Shown here in pieces: positions 33,365-44,335 of a DNA stretch of 64,000 bases. Made by a program: the position numbers and the translations under genes. The notes below the pieces were generated by a model that did not search any database, was not told the origin of the DNA, and saw only the letters and a program-made list of their open reading frames with translations. This stretch comes from Sesamum alatum. Taxonomy: Eukaryota; Streptophyta; Magnoliopsida; Lamiales; Pedaliaceae. Where the stretch lies: contig JACGWO010000001.1 in assembly GCA_034509735.1 (NCBI GenBank), forward strand, positions 17,190,854-17,254,853, written 5' to 3'. Every line of letters begins with the position of its first letter. Within the stretch, counting starts at the first letter, position 1.

Positions 33365-35178
33365 TTTAACTGTCAAGGGAAACTTCCATTGGTTGAAAAA
33401 ATCGTCTATTTTAAATATATTACATATTTTATTTATGTTAATCCAAAATCTTATATCTAAAAACTATTATACTAATTTATTTTATATTTAAATATATTAA
33501 ATATTTATTTTGTATTTATTCAAAATCTTATATCCAATATTATAATACTATTCTAATTTGTATTTATCTTAAATTCAACATATCCCTATTGAACCACTTA
33601 GCATATTTAAACCCTTTTAAAATTTTGGTCACTTATCTTGGTAGGTTTTGTCTTTGCTTTTTTCATTTTTCGCTCTTCTTTTTTGCTATTAAGGTAATTG
33701 GTTTATTCTTTATCAGTGCTAATTAGCTATTGCAATGCATGTTTTGCGTTCCCAAGTTTTTTAACCAGGTAATGTTTTTTTTCTTCCTCATTCGTATTCA
33801 TTTTGCAGCTTACTACTTTTATTTCATTCTCCAAATTTTCAAATTTTGTTCATTAAATTTCATGATTATTTATTTGAAAATCTTATTTAATGATATGTAT
33901 TGACTAAAAGTATTTGTGATATTTTCTCCAAAAAATTTCCTTCGTCCTTTAGTATTTAATGATGTTTACATGTAGTTTCATATTAATTTTCCATTCTTAG
34001 GTATCTGTTATTGTGATTTTAAATTGTTACTATCTACTTATTTCCTAATTTAGAAGTTCATGGTAGAAAATTCAACTTGATAGATGAATCAGTCATTAAA
34101 AAGTAATTTGATTACTTTACAAGTTTTTATAATAATACTTGGGCATAACCTAAACTATTAGAATGTTTTATTATGTGGATATTGCTCTTACATCTTACAT
34201 TTGAAGCATTCAAAATTTCTTAGTGTGCATATGTTTTCTTAGCATATAATTTAGCAATATAAATATTTTTACTTTTTATTAATTATAAATGTTGTTCAAT
34301 TTATCTTTTATGAAGAAAATCAGTGATACTTTATTTTTTTCCTTTAAAAAAATTGATTGCAAAAGGGACAATTTATTACGAATTACATTATTTTTTTCTA
34401 AAGGAAGTCCGTTTGTATCATAGGGCATATGATAGTTTCTGTTATATAATGTATTCACATTTATTATGTTTGATGGCGTGTTCATAATTAGGATTTGTGA
34501 GAGTGTGTATGGAGATTAAAATTGACAAAAACAAATGAAACTGACAAAAGGATAAATAAAATTATATGAAACTAATAAGTTCAATATCAAGTGAAAAATA
34601 ATGACTTCAGGTTGAAAATTCAACATGATAAAAGAAATTAGTAATTAAAAGGTAACTTGATGATCTTACAGTATATATGATGATTACTGAACATAAATCC
34701 AACTACTATAAATTTTTAATTATGTTATGTCCCTACATGTTTCTAATTTCTTATTGTATGTTTTTATTGTTAGCATATGCTTTATTTGTTCTTAGTTTCA
34801 TAAACTTCATTAAAATGGATATTTTAATACGAATTACATTTTTTTACAAGAATTTATATCATAGTGTAATAAGATAATATCTTTTATATAATATTTTTTT
34901 ATTAATTGAATAAGAAAATATATATAGTATTTAAAACTTATAAAATAATTTTAATTTCTCAATGTGTGAAAATATATTCATATTCTATTGTCATTTTCAA
35001 AATGTTCCATAGATAAACTTAGTAAATAATAAAATATTGGATTTTGTATAAATAAATTTGCACTATTGTATATAGTAAATTGGTCATTAAAATATTACAT
35101 ACCATTATGTAGATATTTCAAATTTATTAAAAGTATAAAATTTAGAAATTTCCGTGCATAGCACGGGATTCATGCTAG
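33365..35178 (+). mobile_element. Helitron (family B) 3' portion
   Basis: Ends CTAG (35175-35178) after a perfect hairpin CCGTGC-ATA-GCACGG (35152-35166). The body matches the reverse complement of 41065-43565 and the plus-strand copies at 45990-47300 and 54920-57173. No coding region is recognised in about 1.8 kb of AT-rich DNA. The MULE has replaced or split its 5' part. Confidence 0.75.
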
Positions 35179-35940
35179 TACATACAATAATGTATAGTAT
35201 AATTCAATTCATCTACAAATAAATAAATATTACTATATACATATATACATTCATAAAAATATATAAAATACACATGATTTAACAATAAACACTGTTTTTC
35301 ATCTCCTAATATACAACACAATACATACAATACTTTTTTTACACTATTTAAAATTTCTCCAAAAACAAATCCAAACATTAACCCTATTCCTACCACACAT
35401 TTATTTATCTTTATTTTTCTCATTCTACCCCCACAAAACAAAACAAAATACTTCATCAAACTAAATGTATGATTCTCCAACCAAATTGGGCTTTTCCAAA
35501 CGATTGTGGCCCATTTTATTATTTCTATCAACATGTATAACCAAAAGCCCATTTTAAATACTTTCTTTCTCCGGATAATTATAGTTTTTTCCCCTTAAAA
35601 TTTAGTGTAATTATACGTAATTTTCATATAATTTATTAAATTATATCTAATATCATTAATATTTATTTTCATCTAATAAATAGATTCCTTCATAGTCAAA
35701 ATTTATCGAATTTGCTGATAATTAGCAAAAAACTGAATGAAAAATTATATTTATTCACAATTGACTTATTACTAACTCATTGTAGGACAAATATATATAT
35801 ATATATATATATTTTATCAAACTACCCTTATAAGGGTCGAGGATAAAGATATATATAATATCATTTTTTCTGATTGATAGTAGTGTTTTCATGGGATCTC
35901 GTTTACTTTTGTGTATGAGATAAATAAATTATCAATTAAA
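35179..35940. other. AT-rich spacer with a TA microsatellite
   Basis: A (TA)n tract lies at about 35790-35813. The minus-strand ORF at 35175-35552 overlaps the Helitron end and shows no known domain. Nothing else is supported. Confidence 0.4.
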
Positions 35941-36020
35941 TTTATCATGAGATTAATACGCGAGAAGGCTACTACAACTTCTCGATTAGATTTATCATGA
36001 GATTAATACGCGAGAAGGCT
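35941..36020. repeat. 50-bp direct duplication
   Basis: The word tttatcatgagattaatacg with its continuation cgagaaggct occurs at 35941-35970 and again at 35991-36020, 50 bp apart and identical. Confidence 0.8.
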
Positions 36021-37885
36021 AAATGACTTTAACTGATTTGGAACCAACCAAATTCTTTTTGAATTCATTAATTAAGACTAGTTCTTGACCTAATCCATTG
36101 AACTCACGACTCATTTGGACCCAACCCAAAATTGAGGCAATCAATCCACTTGTTACAATTTCAAGGAAGAATAGGCGGAAAGGCTTTTGCAACTCTATCT
36201 GGTCTTATCCAATTGGGATTGGGATTCTGATTCAAACGGCCTAATGATAATCGCTCTCACAATTGGAGTTCAATTCTACTATACAAATACTTACTTTCCT
36301 GTATACATATACACATACGTACAGATTGATGAAAATACGTATTTGGCTCATCTGTTAGCATCTCTCAATGCAGTTAACATGATGATCAAGACGATCTCTA
36401 AGAGAAAAATCAAGAAGAGGAGGTGCTGCAATGGCCGCTACGGCGGCGCCGACAGTTATCTATCACATATTCCGGGCGATGTACTATGGGAAATACTCTC
36501 CTACTTGTCGATCACCGATCTCTACAGAGCCAAATCCATATCCAGATCGAGAGTGGAATTTAATCATCAGCAACCGCAATTTCAATGAGACCCTTGCCTC
36601 GGACTACTCATATCAACGACCAACAACGACGTGAGAGAGTTGCACTTCTACTATGCCAGGCTCAAGCGGAGAAAGAGAAACATAAACGGCAATTTCTTCG
36701 GTCGTTTGAGGGTGCCCTACTCCGACTACCAAGATATGATGAGAGGTTTGTGGTGGGGAAGTTTCCTGCAGGGTTTGTAGCTTCCATGCCGCTCATGGAA
36801 AAGCCTTCTCACATTGTTTGTCTTGACTGAGGAGCTCACCCCACTTTAGGTTTTACTTACAGGAAATTCTACCGACTGGCTGAATTTAATCAAACCTAAA
36901 TCAATTACATGACAAAATGAATTATAGTTATTACATACATATGGAGTAATTGGTGTATAGTTTTTTAAAAAAAAAATGGCCAGTCACACTAATGCACTTA
37001 CTGTACGATTGGTTGGTTTGATCTTACTTGTTTTAGTTAGAATTTTTTTCCTTATTTGGAGGTGATTAAATTATCTAATTTGGGTCGATTAGTAACATGA
37101 GAAATTTTCTGTATTACCTTGTTATTATACATTGGTGATGATAGTAATGATTGATGTTTATCAAAATTATAGTATTTACTATTTTTGCATCTGACGGGCT
37201 TCATTAATTAAGTTTGATCGATATGCAATAGAAAGATAGTTTTTTTTTTTTGTGAGACTTTTGAAAATTTTAAGAAATTAATAGTGAAACGTGCTTAAAA
37301 ATCACTTACTCCTCTTAGAAACGTAAGGTAAGGTATCCATGAGTAGGAGAATCGAAGGAAAATAACTTTTGACCTTATGCCAACATTGAGTATTTTGAGT
37401 ACACAATTTACTTTTAAAGATAAATTACATCGATATTCTCTGAAACTGTGTTTAACTACGAAGGTACTTTTCACTTTTTTTCGGTGTTGGTATAAGTTGT
37501 TTGTGTAAAATGATACTATTGAATAGGAGTGTACTTATAATTACAACTACAATATTAAAGGATGTATTCGTAATTTTAGAAAGGATAGGAATATTTGTGT
37601 GATTAGATGTAATATCATCTACTGTTAATTTAATTTAATTTACCCTATTACTGTATTTGAGTACACCAACTATATATATAGCAACAGCATATTAAATTTT
37701 GTGATATGTTCATTATCTTGTCACTGTTAATAGTCAATTTGAGTCATGTAACTTAATGGTACAAGCGTTACACCGTTAAATTATTGTTAGAAAGGCATCG
37801 TGTTGCGCACGCGACGTATCGTTAAGTGCGACTAATTAAATATTGGTTTCACGATTAAATTATTGTTTTAGTCCCACACTATAGG
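36021..37885. repeat. Dispersed repeat block C, copy 2
   Basis: Matches 2850-4337 then 9069-9345 without a break, passing directly over the position of the 4.7-kb Helitron of copy 1 (about 37587). The part from 36851 to 37885 is AT-rich and non-coding. Confidence 0.85.
36379..36834 (+). pseudogene. F-box protein pseudogene, copy 2
   Basis: A likely start at 36379 gives MMIKTISKRKIKKRRCCNGR, then an unbroken F-box SHIPGDVLWEILSYLSITDL with YRAKSIS. After this an extra 4 bp near 36545 (tccagatcgagag versus tccagagag in copy 1) shifts the frame. The downstream part (VALLLCQAQAEKEKHKRQFL, then LLRLPRYDERFVVGKF) reads in another frame to 36834. The two copies carry different disabling changes, so the gene was intact when it was duplicated. 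The upstream ORF from 36187 has no support. Confidence 0.75.
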
Positions 37886-37925
37886 GAATTTATAAATTTT
37901 CGTGCATAGCACGGAATGATGCTAG
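37886..37925 (+). mobile_element. Orphan Helitron 3' tip (family B)
   Basis: Only the last 40 bp of the family: aatttataaattttcgtgc, hairpin CGTGC-ATA-GCACG (37901-37913) and CTAG (37922-37925). The rest of the element, lacking this tip, lies inverted from 41065. An inversion breakpoint therefore separates them. Confidence 0.7.
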
Positions 37926-37928
37926 TAA

Positions 37929-37961
<33 letters not shown>
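37926..37961. repeat. TA microsatellite
   Basis: About 17 TA units immediately after the orphan Helitron tip, at the edge of an inverted segment. Confidence 0.8.
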
Positions 37962-37963
<2 letters not shown>

Positions 37964-37964
37964 A

Positions 37965-38600
37965 GGTTGGCAGTGACAGCCAACCACCACCTAAGTGCCG
38001 ACGGTTATTGTCGTCGCCAACCCCTGGGCGACGACGACTGTCGCCCAAAGAAGAGAGGGGTGTCGCCGTCAACAAAGCAGGGTGACGACGCATGATCACC
38101 CAAACAGACGCCCTTTCTTTTTTAGGTGACCCGTCGCCCAGATCGGGGGCAGTGTTGTCGCCCTCTTTTATGTTGGGCAACATTGATGTCGCCCAGAGAT
38201 TGCGCGACGGCTGTGTCCCCACCTATATACATTGTAATATGTAATTATGTATATGTAAAATATACATCATTTTTGCAATTATAAAATATATTTGTAATTT
38301 CCCTCCCCCAAATCCATGTCATCCTGATGACGTGGCCACTAGTGCCCCGTCATACTTTTTTTTTAATTAAAGCCTTATAATTGTCACATGATGTATAATT
38401 AGCCAATAAAATCACTTCCCCCAATTTAAATAGCCACATCAGATTCAAGTGTTATTTTCTTGCAATTGGTGTCCCAAAATTGAGCAATTTCAAAAGTTGG
38501 AGGACCTTTTTGGAACTCTAGAAAGTTAAAGGACTAAAATAGAATTTGGCTATAAATAATCCTATAAATTTTTTAAGAGTTATGTGAAAAAAACAGATTG
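37965..38600. mobile_element. Inverted partial copy of the GC-cored MULE-like element
   Basis: The reverse complement of 10241-10862: a GC-rich core at 37969-38226 (gggcgac/cgtcgcc words), then the AT-rich terminal arm to about 38600. The right half of the element is missing. The minus-strand ORF at 37890-38222 is a GC-rich by-product. Confidence 0.75.
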
Positions 38601-38620
38601 TAAATTTTAGAATATAATTA

Positions 38621-39795
38621 GGGATAATTACATAAAATCCCCCTTTGTTTTTATTTATCTGTGGAAAACCCCCTTGTGTTTTAAAAATATGTAAAAAACC
38701 CCTCGTATTTTGTAAAAGATTGCAAATTCTCCCCTTCTGTCAGTTATAGTTAACAGCGTTAATATTTTTTTTTCTAAATTGCCCGTTATGCCCTTGTTAC
38801 ACCAACCATTGATCTTCGATAGATAGAAAATGAACGGTCAAGATTTCAACAATTTAAAATACATTATTTAATTATATATATTCAATTGTACATATGTGTA
38901 TATATACAATTATATATATATGTATATATAATAATACATTATATATAAATATAATTCATATTATATAAAAAAATAGGGGCGGCCGCCGCCGCTGCCTCTA
39001 CGGGCGACGACGGCACGCCGCCCAGGTCTCGGCGACGGCAATGTCGCCGTTGCCATCAGAGAGTCTGAAAGGGACGACCGCAGACGTGGGCGACGGGCGC
39101 CTAGATTTGAAAAGGGCGACAACCCCCTTCAGATGTGGACGACGGTGGTTTCCTTCTCTAAGCAACCACCGTCGCCCAGATCTGAAGGGGGTCGTCGCCC
39201 TTTTCAAATCTAGGCGCCCGTCGCCCACGATCTGAAGGGGCGACGGTGCGACGCCGTCGCCTCTTTCAGACAGCGCGACGGCGGTCGCCACTTCTCTGGG
39301 CAGCCGCCGTCGGTGGTGGTGGTGGCTCCCCGGCTAAAAGGAAAAAAAGAATTATTACATATTAATTTTTAAAAATATAAAATTATTAAGTATTAAAAAT
39401 ATAAAAAATTTATATACTTATTAAGTACTTAAATATTTAATTAATATTAAGTACTTTAATATTTAATTAATATATTTAATAATGTATTAAAATACAACTA
39501 ATCTAATCTAAATACAATTACAGTATTAAAATAAAAGTCAAAAACAAATTTAAAAAACAATTATTCAAATAAGACAAAAGAGGGTATTTAGGTCATTTTA
39601 AGTCAAAAATATGAGAAAAAAGATGTATTTTCGCACAAACCGTGCGTGTAACCCAACTTCCATCCGAAACTAACGGAAAAGGGGTTTTTCGTAGTGTTTT
39701 ACAAAATATGAGGGGGTTTTTTGCATACTTTTAAAATACAATGGGGTTTTTTGCAGATAAATAAAAACACAGGGGGATTTTATGTAATTACCCCC
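38621..39795. mobile_element. TIR element E1 with GC-rich hairpin core
   Basis: 1175 bp, bounded by gggataattacataaaatc and its inverted counterpart ending gtaattaccccc, inside a perfect 8-bp duplication tataatta (38613-38620 and 39796-39803). The terminal repeats run roughly 130-180 bp, with alternating g4-6 and t4-6 runs. The core (about 38970-39330) is GC-rich with a long hairpin. The overlapping ORFs on both strands (38998-39291, 39041-39235) are products of the palindrome. No transposase. The superfamily is uncertain (8-bp duplication suggests hAT- or MULE-like). Confidence 0.8.
39086..39228. repeat. Long hairpin: 65-bp stem, 13-nt loop
   Basis: The arm 39086-39150 pairs with 39164-39228 with only about three mismatches, for example cctagatttgaaaagggcga against tcgcccttttcaaatctagg. 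It lies inside element E1. If transcribed it would form near-perfect double-stranded RNA. Confidence 0.85.
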
Positions 39796-39803
39796 TATAA
39801 TTA

Positions 39804-40320
39804 TAAACCCTACAAAATAAATCCTCTCCGTAAAAAAAAAAAAAAAAAAAGGAGAGTTACCTACACGCGGCAAATGTGAGTGGGGTACCATTTTGACATA
39901 TTTTCAGCCTTTGACCAGTTTGAAAGGACAAAATTACCCCTATCTTATACAATTATTCCTCTCTTTATTGTTTTTAATTGATTTCTTTAACTAATTTTTT
40001 CAATTTTTCTAATAAAAGTATAATAAAAACTAAACATTTAATATTCATAATATTATATATATATATATATAATATTATTACATCAAATTAAATTATTATA
40101 CATATTTTATCCAAATAATATTTATCAATAACTAATAATTTTGTGTTGGATATGTTTTAGTATTATATTATTTACATAAATTATATTAAATAAACATAAA
40201 AATATATTTTTATGTTTAAATATATAATCACTTGCATATTATCTAAGTAAATTACAGAAAATAAATATAAAAATATTATAAATAAATAAAAAACAAATAA
40301 AAAATAAATAACAAAAAAAA
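39804..40320. other. AT-rich spacer with A and TA tracts
   Basis: A poly(A) run lies near 39832-39850 and a TA run near 40046-40068. It is probably the left part of a second E-type element, but I could not find its left terminus. Confidence 0.4.
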
Positions 40321-40790
40321 AAGAAAAGAAAAAGGGGGCAACGGCCGTCGCCCCTGCAAAAGGAGGTGACAGGCAACGGAGGTCGCCCTTCACTGGGCGG
40401 GGGAGATCGCCCTCCGTCGCCCCCTTCTAGGTCGACGTCGCCGTCGTTGCCGTCGTCTCCGCCGCCGACGACGTCGGCCCAAATTTCAATATATATATAT
40501 TGTATATATATATTATGATATATATTTGTATATATAAATATACAATATATTTTTAAATTTTCTTAAAATCTAGACCATCCACTTTACATTGTTGAAGATC
40601 AATGGTTAATAGATACAAGGGCATAACGGGCAAATCAATAAAAAATTTAACACCGTTAGTGGCAACTAACGATAAGGGAGAGTGTACATTATTTCAAAAA
40701 ATATGGGGGTTTCTTTGCCTATATTTTTAACATGGGGGGTTTTTAGTTGAATTTTGAAATACAGGGAGGTTTTATGCAATTATCCCTTTA
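40321..40790. mobile_element. Partial TIR element E2 (GC core and right terminus)
   Basis: A GC-rich core at 40334-40481 with gtcgcc/ggcgac words, then a terminal region (40590-40790) that is the inverted counterpart of the E1 left end, sharing gggcataacgggcaa and agggataatt-type words. The left end is not recognised. Confidence 0.6.
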
Positions 40791-41060
40791 TAGTTTGGTA
40801 GAGTAAATGCGACTATATGCATACTTCAGTGGTGAAAGTGTTTTTAACCCTTTGCAATATTATAGTCCCAAGCTTTCCAAAATATATAAAAATAGTTCCA
40901 TAGTTCAAAATGTTTCGCCGAGGATTTCCTTCCATTCTTGTTGTAGTTAGCGGTTCGCCAGCGTTCTTTTTGTCCAAAAATTAACAACGTGATACTTTTT
41001 GGACATGATTATTTTGAGTTATGGGACCATTTTTTACTAATTTGGAAAGCATATTTACTA
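40791..41060. repeat. Inverted segment homologous to 9365-9990
   Basis: The reverse complement of the copy-1 block around the 444-bp Helitron, but lacking that Helitron (junction near 40884). It shows that the region 37965-41060 is inverted relative to copy 1. Confidence 0.8.
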
Positions 41061-43740
41061 TATACAATAGTGCAAATTTATTTATACAAAACTCAATATT
41101 TAATTATTTACTAAGTTTATCTATGGAACATTTTGAAAATAAAAATAGAATATGAACATATTTTCACATATTGAGAAATTAAAATTATTTTATAAGTTTT
41201 AAATACTATATATATTTTCTTATTCAATTAATAAAAGACATTATATAAAAGATATTATCTTATTACCCTATGATATAAATTCTTATAAAAAACTGTGATT
41301 CTATAAAAAGATCCATTTTAATGAAGTTTATGAAACTAAGAACAAATAAAGCATATGCTAACAATAAAAACATACAATAAGAAATTAGAAACATGTAGGG
41401 ACATAACATAATTAAAAATTTATAATAGTTGGATTCATGTCAAGTAATCATCATATATACTGTAAGATCATCCAGTTACCTTTTAATGAGTAATTTCTTT
41501 TCTCATGTTGAATTTTCGACCTGAAGTCATTATTCTTCACTTGATATTGAACTTATTTATTTCATATAATTTCATTTATCCTTTTGTAAGTTTTATTTTC
41601 TTTTGTCAATTTTAATCTCCATACACAATCTCACAAATCCTGACTATTAACACGCCATCAAACATAATAAATGTGAATACATTATATAACATAAACTATC
41701 ATATGCCATATGATATAAACGGACTTATCTTAGAAAAAAAAAATTATTCGTAATAAATTGTCCCTTTTGCAATCAAGTTTCTAAAAGGAAAAAAAATATA
41801 TAGTATCACTTTTGATTGTCTTCATAAAAAATAAATTGAACAATATTTATAATTAATAAAAAGTAGAGATATTTATATTTCTAAATTATATGATAAGAAA
41901 ACATATGCACACTAAGAAATTCTGAATGCTTCAAATGTAAGGTGTAAGAGCAATATCCACATAATAAAACATTATAATAGTTTAGGTTATGCCCAAGTAT
42001 TATTATAAAAACTTGTAAAGTAATCAAATTACTTTTCAATGAATAATTCATCTATCAAGTTGAATGTTCTACCATGAACTTCTAAATTAGGAAATAAGTA
42101 GATAGTAACAATTATAAAACAAAAATAACAGATATCTAAGAATGAAAAATTAACATGAAACTACATGTAAACATCACTAAATACTAAAGGACGAAGAAAT
42201 TTTTTTGGAGAAAATATCACAAATAGTTTTAGTCTATACATAACATTAAATAAGAGTTTTAAATAGATAATCATGAAATTTAATGAACAAAATTTGAAAA
42301 ATTGGAGAATTAATACAAATAAAAGCATACAAAATATATCTCCATATCTAGAAGAGAGGGCAAGAAATCAAATTTTAGTTAAACATTTTTTAATTGAAAT
42401 TGAAAAAGAAAGATGTTGATGAACTATTATTAGATAAAAAAATATATTCATTTAGTGTTCAAGTAGAGAAATCATGACCAATTGATTGAAAAGAATTATA
42501 AAATTAAAAAGAAAATAATTTGAACGGATTATTGTACCTAAATGTAAATATTTAAATAGAAAAATCATTAATCAATAAAACAAACAAATAATGAAATGGA
42601 ACATGACAAAAATAATAATTCAATTTTGACATTTAAATACTAAAATTAATAATACATTTAAAAAATTATGGTCAAATTACATTTTGACATTTAAAATACA
42701 TTTAAATGTCACAATAATACATATATATTCTTTGTATTCAAATATCTAACAAATTAATAATAGGAGCAAATAAATAAATAATAAAACTATACAACTTTTA
42801 GGTAGTAAGTATCAAGAATACTTCATGGAAGGTTCTCTACTAAAAAAAGTAAAAATATATTTACAAGATTGAAAAGGAGGACGATTAATTAAAACACAAA
42901 AACAAAAAATGCATAAGTGTGGTGAAATTGGATATCAAATAGCAAAAGAAAAAATCATTTGAAAATGCATCAGAAAAAGAAGCTAGCACTGCTCTATTAG
43001 GGTGCTTTTTACATTAATGAATATTTGATTGATACGTACATTCACAATGTAAACACCATCAAATTGACTATTTCTTAAAGTTTGAGAAATAGTTTGCAGT
43101 GGTTTCGGGCCTTTGGCAGCTTCTTGATAAACACTTTGGTGGAACTTTCAATACATGTAATTAAAAATATTTTTTTAACAACAATTAAATATTTAATTAA
43201 TGTATAGTGAGAAGAATGAAATAAAAGTAGTAAGCTGCAAAATGAATACGAATGGGGAAGAAGAAAACATTACTTAGTTAAAAAACTTGAGAACGTAAAA
43301 CATGCATTGCAATAACTAGTGAGCACTGATAAAGAAAAAATCAATTACCTTAATAGCCAAAAAGAAGAGAGAAAAATGAAAAAAGCAAAGACGAAACCTA
43401 CCAAGATAAGTGACAAAATTTTTGAAAGGGCTTAAATATATAAATTAAATTAGTATTATAGTTTTTAGATATAAGATTTTGGATTAACATAAAATAAAAT
43501 ATTTAATATATTTAAAATAGACGATTTTTTCAAACCAATGGAAGTTTCCTTGACAGTTAAAACAATTCGTTCTAATTTTGGAAGTAAAATTTTGAATAAT
43601 TACAAAGATAACTATTTAATCTATTCAAAATATATGATGGTTTTAACTAATAATTTTTTTCTTGATTATTAAAAAATTCAAAATCACCAAAAATTAGTAT
43701 CCGATCAAAAATACAAAAATTAATCATTTTTAAAAGATTA
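41061..43740 (-). mobile_element. Inverted Helitron family B copy (3' tip missing)
   Basis: The reverse complement of 33365-35080 over most of its length, with a 5'-type region (ctaatttttggtgattttga on the minus strand near 43700). The final 3' terminus is absent at 41061. No ORF of substance. A roughly 120-bp segment at 42880-43010 recurs directly at 43740-43880. Confidence 0.65.
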
Positions 43741-44335
43741 AAAAAGAAGAAGATTAACTAAAACACAAAAAGAAAAATGCATAAGCGTGGTGAAATTGGA
43801 TATCAAATAGCAAAACAAAAAATGATTTGAAAATGCATCAGAAAAAGAAGTTAGCACTTCTCTATCAGGGTGCCTTTTACATAAGTGAATATTATGTTAT
43901 CATGTTATACATAGAGAAGTCTTTTTATTTTCTAAAAAAAAAAAATAATAAACAAAATTTAAAATTAAAAAAATTCATATATTTTATCAAGTATGATCGC
44001 CATTTTGTATTGCAATAAATTCAAACCTATGAAACTTACAATATATTTTGATGTTAAAATTTTGATAGAGCAACATTCGAAAAATTATTTTACTAAGGAA
44101 AAAAATATTCATATGGGAGAGGATGAGATAATGTATTTAATAACATAATCTTGTAAACAAATCAAGCATTGGCCTATGTTTTGTAAACCTAAATAATAAT
44201 GAAATATTAAAAATCAAATCTAATAAAAAAACTAAGAAAATGAAAAAAAATATTAATTTGAATGAAATTAAAAACTAACATTATCAATATCAATGAACTA
44301 ATATAAAATCATCAAAAAAATATGTTAATGAAAGA
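43741..44335. other. AT-rich sequence with a direct repeat
   Basis: Begins with the second copy of the 120-bp repeat (words gtggtgaaattggatatcaa and aaaatgcatcagaaaaagaa, seen first near 42920-42975). The ORF at 43827-44018 is low-complexity Lys/Asn-rich, not a gene. Confidence 0.45.

Noticed and set aside
35175..35552. 125-residue minus-strand ORF
   Set aside because: Overlaps a Helitron terminus, has low-complexity Tyr/Ile/Cys composition and no recognisable domain.
35790..35813. TA runs as origins or promoters (also 37926-37961, 44336-44356, 63403-63428)
   Set aside because: Simple dinucleotide repeats, common at transposon edges in AT-rich plant DNA. Nothing supports a function.
38998..39291. 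ORFs on both strands in the GC-rich core of E1 (Arg-rich proteins)
   Set aside because: They overlap a near-perfect palindrome and GC-rich repeats, which produce long frames on both strands by chance. No domain.
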